Assembly: GCA_023411405.1 (NCBI GenBank)
Contig: JAEYOU010000523.1
Coordinates: 1-5,003 of the forward strand
Length of the DNA: 5,003 bases
Direction: 5' to 3'
Source of the DNA: Pseudomonadota bacterium
Lineage (GTDB): Bacteria; Myxococcota; Myxococcia; Myxococcales; Anaeromyxobacteraceae
The notes under the pieces are model-generated. The model ran no database searches and was not told where the DNA came from. It saw only the letters and a program-made list of their open reading frames with translations. Of the stretch, positions 1-5,003 are shown in pieces (position 1 is the first letter of the stretch; the number at the start of each line of letters is the position of its first letter). The position numbers and the translations under genes are program-made.

Positions 1-43
1 GTTCGGGCGCGCAGGGGGCCCAACCGGCCGGCGGCCGTGGCGC

Positions 44-3250
<3,207 letters not shown>

Positions 3251-3257
3251 GCGGTTG

Positions 3258-3262
3258 CCTCC
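3258..3262 (-). promoter_or_regulatory. Shine-Dalgarno site of carB
   Basis: The coding strand reads GGAGG, then seven bases (CAACCGC), then the GTG start. This is a consensus-strength ribosome binding site at ideal spacing, and it fixes the GTG at 3250 as the start. The first two G residues also belong to the 3' arm of an inverted repeat (3261-3302), so access to this site could depend on RNA folding. Confidence 0.85.
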
Positions 3263-3302
3263 GGAACGTGTGCGGGTGGAGGGCCATTCTGCACACGTCC
3301 GG
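3261..3302 (-). repeat. Bulged 12-bp inverted repeat overlapping the carB RBS
   Basis: On the coding strand, CCGGACGTGTGC (3302-3291) can pair with GCACACGTTCCGG (3273-3261). That gives eight perfect pairs, one bulged base (3265) and four more pairs, around a 17-base loop (3274-3290). The outer pairs take in the first two bases of the carB GGAGG. It could be an RNA hairpin that limits translation, or a dyad operator in DNA. The pairing is seen in the sequence; the function is inferred. Confidence 0.55.
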
Positions 3303-3314
3303 GGACGGGACCAA
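3286..3314 (-). promoter_or_regulatory. Weak sigma70-like promoter candidate for carB
   Basis: The coding strand has TTGGTC (3314-3309), a 17-base spacer, and CAGAAT (3291-3286). The -35-like box matches consensus at three of six positions and the -10-like box at four of six. Transcription would begin near 3279, leaving a leader of about 30 bases with the RBS. CarB needs its own promoter if the upstream gene is not co-transcribed, and this is the most A/T-containing part of the gap. The evidence is weak; an alternative is read-through from the GH10-like gene. Confidence 0.25.
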
Positions 3315-3343
3315 GGTCTTCTTTCCTCGACCGGCGAGCGCTC

Positions 3344-3364
3344 CCGCGCCCGCCTTCGGCGCGG
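3344..3364 (-). terminator. GC hairpin after the GH10-like gene, possible weak terminator
   Basis: On the coding strand, CCGCGCC (3364-3358) and GGCGCGG (3350-3344) form a perfect seven-pair stem with a seven-base loop, starting 16 bases after the xylanase-like stop codon. No T-run follows, so it is not a canonical intrinsic terminator. It could pause polymerase or protect the mRNA 3' end. Such stems arise easily in DNA this GC-rich, so confidence is low. Confidence 0.25.
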
Positions 3365-3380
3365 CGCCGCGGACCCGCCG

Positions 3381-4913
3381 CTACCAGGTGTAGAGGCTGG
3401 CCCAGGGAACGAAGCCGGCCGAGATCGAGAAGTACGTGAAGCCGTCCGCCATCCTGGGCAGCGGCCACGGCCCGGCGCCGCAGGTCCGGGTGGCCGGTCC
3501 GCCGTTCACGCTCACGGTGCGTCCGTAGAACGAGGAGCAGCCCCAGCCGCGCACGATCGACGTCGTCCGGTAGCACACCGGGCCGGTGGTGTTGAAGCTG
3601 CCGGTGCCGCGGACGAACGTGATCGGGTTCGCGCACGGCGCGACCGGCGCCGCGTCGAACGTGGCCGTCACCGCGCGATCGGCCGTCATCGTCACCACGC
3701 AGGCGCCGGTGCCGACGCAGTCGCCGCCCCAGCCCGCGAACGTCGAGCCCGTGGCCGGCGCCGCCGTCAGCGTGACGGTGACGCCGCCCGGGAGCCGCGT
3801 CTCGCAGCTCGCGCCGCACAGGATGCCGCCCGCGGAGGAGGTCACGGTGCCGGCGCCCGCGCCGGCCCGGGCGACCGTCAGGCCGTACGTGTCGGGGGCT
3901 GGCCCGAGGGCCCCCAGCACGGCCTGGTAGGCGGGCTTCGCGTTCCCGGCGGCGTCGAAGAGCAGCGGGCTCTCGCTGGAGCGCCAGGAGTCGACGTCGC
4001 GGACCCCCCAGACCGTCATGCCCACGCAGCGCGGGACGCTCATGCACGCGGTGACCGCGGCGGCGTACTGCGCCGGGTCCGCGTTCGTGACGTCCAGCTG
4101 CGTGAGGGCCACGTCCACCCCGAGGGCCGCGAAGCTGGCGAGCGTCGTCGCCAGGCTGCTCGGGACCCTGATCCCGCCGGTGAAGTGGCCCTCGATCGAG
4201 ACGCAGTCGATCGGGACCCCGCGGGCCTTGAAGTCCCGGACCATGGCGTACACGGCCTGCGTCTTGGCCGCGCTCCAGTCCTCGATGGAGTAGTCGTCGT
4301 AGCAGAGCTTGGCCGCCGGATCGGCGGCGCGGGCGGCCCGGAGCGCCGCCTCGATCCAGTCGTCGCCGGTGCGCTGGAAGATCGAGTTGCGCCGGAGGCC
4401 GCGCTCGTCGAACGCCTCGCTCACCACGTCCCAGTGGGCGATCTTGCCCTGGAAGTGCGCCGCGACCTTCTCGACGTGGTTGAGCATCGCGCTGCGCAGG
4501 GCCGCGCCCTGGAGGTTGACCAGCCACGCGGGCAGGCCCGAGTGCCAGAGCAGGTTGTAGCCGTGGACCCGCTGCCCGTTCTGCTCGGCCCACGCGACGA
4601 TCCGATCGGCCGCCGCGAAGTTGAAGGCGTTCTGCCGCGGCTCGACGGCGTCGAACTTCATCTCGTTCTCGGGCGTCACCATGTCGAACTCGCGGCGGGC
4701 GATGGTGACGTACGTGGGGTCGGAGAGCCTGCTGCCCCAGATGGCGACGCCGAAGTACCGGCCGGACGCCTGGGCCGCTGCGGCGAGCCCGGCCTGCTGC
4801 GCGCCCGCGCGCGCGGGGAGCCCGCACAGCGCGGCGACGACGAACGTGGCGGCGAGGACAGCGGACCGGGATCGTGCGGCGGCGCCGGGGCGCGACGTCG
4901 AGAGAGGGCTCAC
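3381..4913 (-). CDS. Secreted GH10 xylanase-like protein with altered catalytic residues
   Basis: The 510-residue product begins with a Sec-type signal peptide: basic n-region, hydrophobic core near 18-32, AGA cleavage site after residue 38. Residues about 41-338 are a GH10 barrel resembling Streptomyces lividans XlnA throughout (SGRYFG at 50-55, ENEMKFDAVEP at 82-92, TVWGVRDVDSWR at 300-311). GH10 enzymes cut beta-1,4-xylan with retention. Here the acid/base Glu166 is present in WDVVSEAF, but Ser165 replaces the usual Asn, and the nucleophile position is Gln272 in ALTQLD instead of TELD. Glu241 in SIEGHF replaces an active-site Gln, while His243, Trp302 and Trp310 are kept. Likely barrel disulphides are C204-C237 and C290-C296. 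Residues about 343-421 form an InlB-like beta repeat with GWGGDC and ATFDA; residues 427-510 are an unrecognised aromatic-rich module. The GTG start has AAGGGG seven bases upstream. Fold assignment is firm; xylanase activity is doubtful. Confidence 0.93.
   Translation of the reverse strand: MSPLSTSRPGAAARSRSAVLAATFVVAALCGLPARAGAQQAGLAAAAQASGRYFGVAIWGSRLSDPTYVTIARREFDMVTPENEMKFDAVEPRQNAFNFAAADRIVAWAEQNGQRVHGYNLLWHSGLPAWLVNLQGAALRSAMLNHVEKVAAHFQGKIAHWDVVSEAFDERGLRRNSIFQRTGDDWIEAALRAARAADPAAKLCYDDYSIEDWSAAKTQAVYAMVRDFKARGVPIDCVSIEGHFTGGIRVPSSLATTLASFAALGVDVALTQLDVTNADPAQYAAAVTACMSVPRCVGMTVWGVRDVDSWRSSESPLLFDAAGNAKPAYQAVLGALGPAPDTYGLTVARAGAGAGTVTSSAGGILCGASCETRLPGGVTVTLTAAPATGSTFAGWGGDCVGTGACVVTMTADRAVTATFDAAPVAPCANPITFVRGTGSFNTTGPVCYRTTSIVRGWGCSSFYGRTVSVNGGPATRTCGAGPWPLPRMADGFTYFSISAGFVPWASLYTW
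3384..3635 (-). other. Unrecognised C-terminal module of the GH10-like protein
   Basis: Residues 427-510 form an 84-residue tail with four cysteines (427, 447, 459, 478) and many aromatics (W457, F462, Y463, W483, F492, Y494, F495, F501, W504, Y508, W510). Recognisable pieces are GSFNTTGPVCYRT, GWGCSSFYGRTVSVNG and the terminal WASLYTW. I cannot assign it to a named carbohydrate-binding family. Its position at the end of a secreted polysaccharide-directed protein, its aromatic content and likely disulphides suggest carbohydrate binding; this is inference. Confidence 0.5.
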
Positions 4914-4927
4914 GGGGGTTCCCCTTC
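4914..4927 (-). promoter_or_regulatory. Ribosome binding site of the GH10-like gene
   Basis: The coding strand reads GAAGGGG, then AACCCCC, then the GTG start at 4913. The purine-rich GAAGGGG ends seven bases before the start, a normal spacing, though it matches the anti-Shine-Dalgarno less well than the carB site. The GTG is followed directly by a good signal peptide, which supports this start. The CCCCC between the two could pair with the GGGG and weaken initiation. Confidence 0.55.
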
Positions 4928-4942
4928 GGACCGGGCGTGGTC

Positions 4943-4958
4943 GCCGGCGCGCGCCGGC
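4943..4958. repeat. 16-bp perfect GC palindrome
   Basis: GCCGGCGCGCGCCGGC is identical to its own reverse complement and lies 29 bases upstream of the GH10-like start codon, between it and the homopolymer tract. It could form a hairpin in the leader or serve as a dyad binding site. It consists only of G and C in a GC-rich region, so chance is a real alternative. Confidence 0.4.
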
Positions 4959-4959
4959 C

Positions 4960-4980
4960 GGGGGGCGGGCGCCGCCCCCC
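4960..4980. repeat. 9-bp GC hairpin beside the homopolymer
   Basis: GGGGGGCGG (4960-4968) and CCGCCCCCC (4972-4980) are exact reverse complements separated by GCG. The second arm includes the first six bases of the C16 run, so the stem can slide along the tract. It would be very stable in RNA or single-stranded DNA. No function is assigned. Confidence 0.4.
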
Positions 4981-4990
4981 CCCCCCCCCC
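4975..4990. repeat. Sixteen-base C homopolymer (G16 on the coding strand)
   Basis: Sixteen consecutive C residues lie 62-77 bases upstream of the GH10-like start codon, with CCCCC separated from them by one G (4992-4996). On the coding strand the G-runs could form a quadruplex. Tracts of this length slip during replication and can tune promoter spacing in phase-variable genes. The length is also prone to sequencing error, and the full promoter lies outside the window. Confidence 0.6.
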
Positions 4991-5003
4991 GCCCCCGGGG
5001 AGC

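Noticed and set aside
1..43. Possible terminator or next gene downstream of carB
   Set aside because: Short GC self-complementary stretches (GGCCGCCGGCC) occur, but there is no T-run and no coding start can be supported in 43 bases.
3285..3287. ATG in the carB leader that could start a leader peptide
   Set aside because: It has no suitably spaced Shine-Dalgarno, is out of frame with carB, and its frame runs on into carB instead of ending as a short leader peptide would.
4800..4860. Possible lipoprotein signal at Cys30 of the GH10-like protein
   Set aside because: The residues before the Cys are AAL; the position just before it should be Gly, Ala or Ser. The AGA site at residues 36-38 fits ordinary signal peptidase I cleavage better.

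Overview
The window is very GC-rich and holds two genes, both on the minus strand: carB (44-3250) and, upstream of it, a secreted GH10 xylanase-like gene (3381-4913). Strong third-position G/C bias, GTG starts on both genes, a delta-proteobacterial-looking CarB and a Cys-containing InlB-like repeat domain on a secreted hydrolase together suggest a Myxococcota relative such as Anaeromyxobacter. This is an inference from composition and protein character, not from a search.

Layout, read in the direction of transcription (high to low coordinates). Positions 5003-4914 are an upstream region with a 16-base homopolymer (C on +, G on the coding strand), a 9-bp GC hairpin next to it, a 16-bp perfect palindrome and a plausible ribosome binding site. 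Positions 4913-3381 encode a 510-residue exported protein: signal peptide, GH10 barrel, InlB-like beta repeat, and an unrecognised aromatic-rich C-terminal module. Positions 3380-3251 are a 130-bp gap with a GC hairpin after the xylanase stop, a weak sigma70-like promoter candidate, and a 12-bp bulged inverted repeat whose 3' arm runs into the carB Shine-Dalgarno sequence. Positions 3250-44 encode full-length CarB, and 43-1 hold no recognisable feature.

The two genes have no obvious functional link. CarB makes carbamoyl phosphate in the cytoplasm for pyrimidines and arginine, while the other protein is exported and should bind or act on plant polysaccharide. No carA lies directly upstream of carB in this window.

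The main surprise is the active site of the GH10 protein. It aligns along its whole barrel with Streptomyces lividans XlnA (compared from memory). However, the catalytic nucleophile Glu is Gln272, the near-invariant Asn before the acid/base is Ser165, the conserved active-site Gln on strand 6 is Glu241, and several -1 subsite residues differ. The acid/base Glu166, His243, Trp302 and Trp310 remain. Routine annotation would call it an endo-1,4-beta-xylanase, but it is better treated as a GH10 pseudoenzyme or a GH10 with a rearranged catalytic apparatus.
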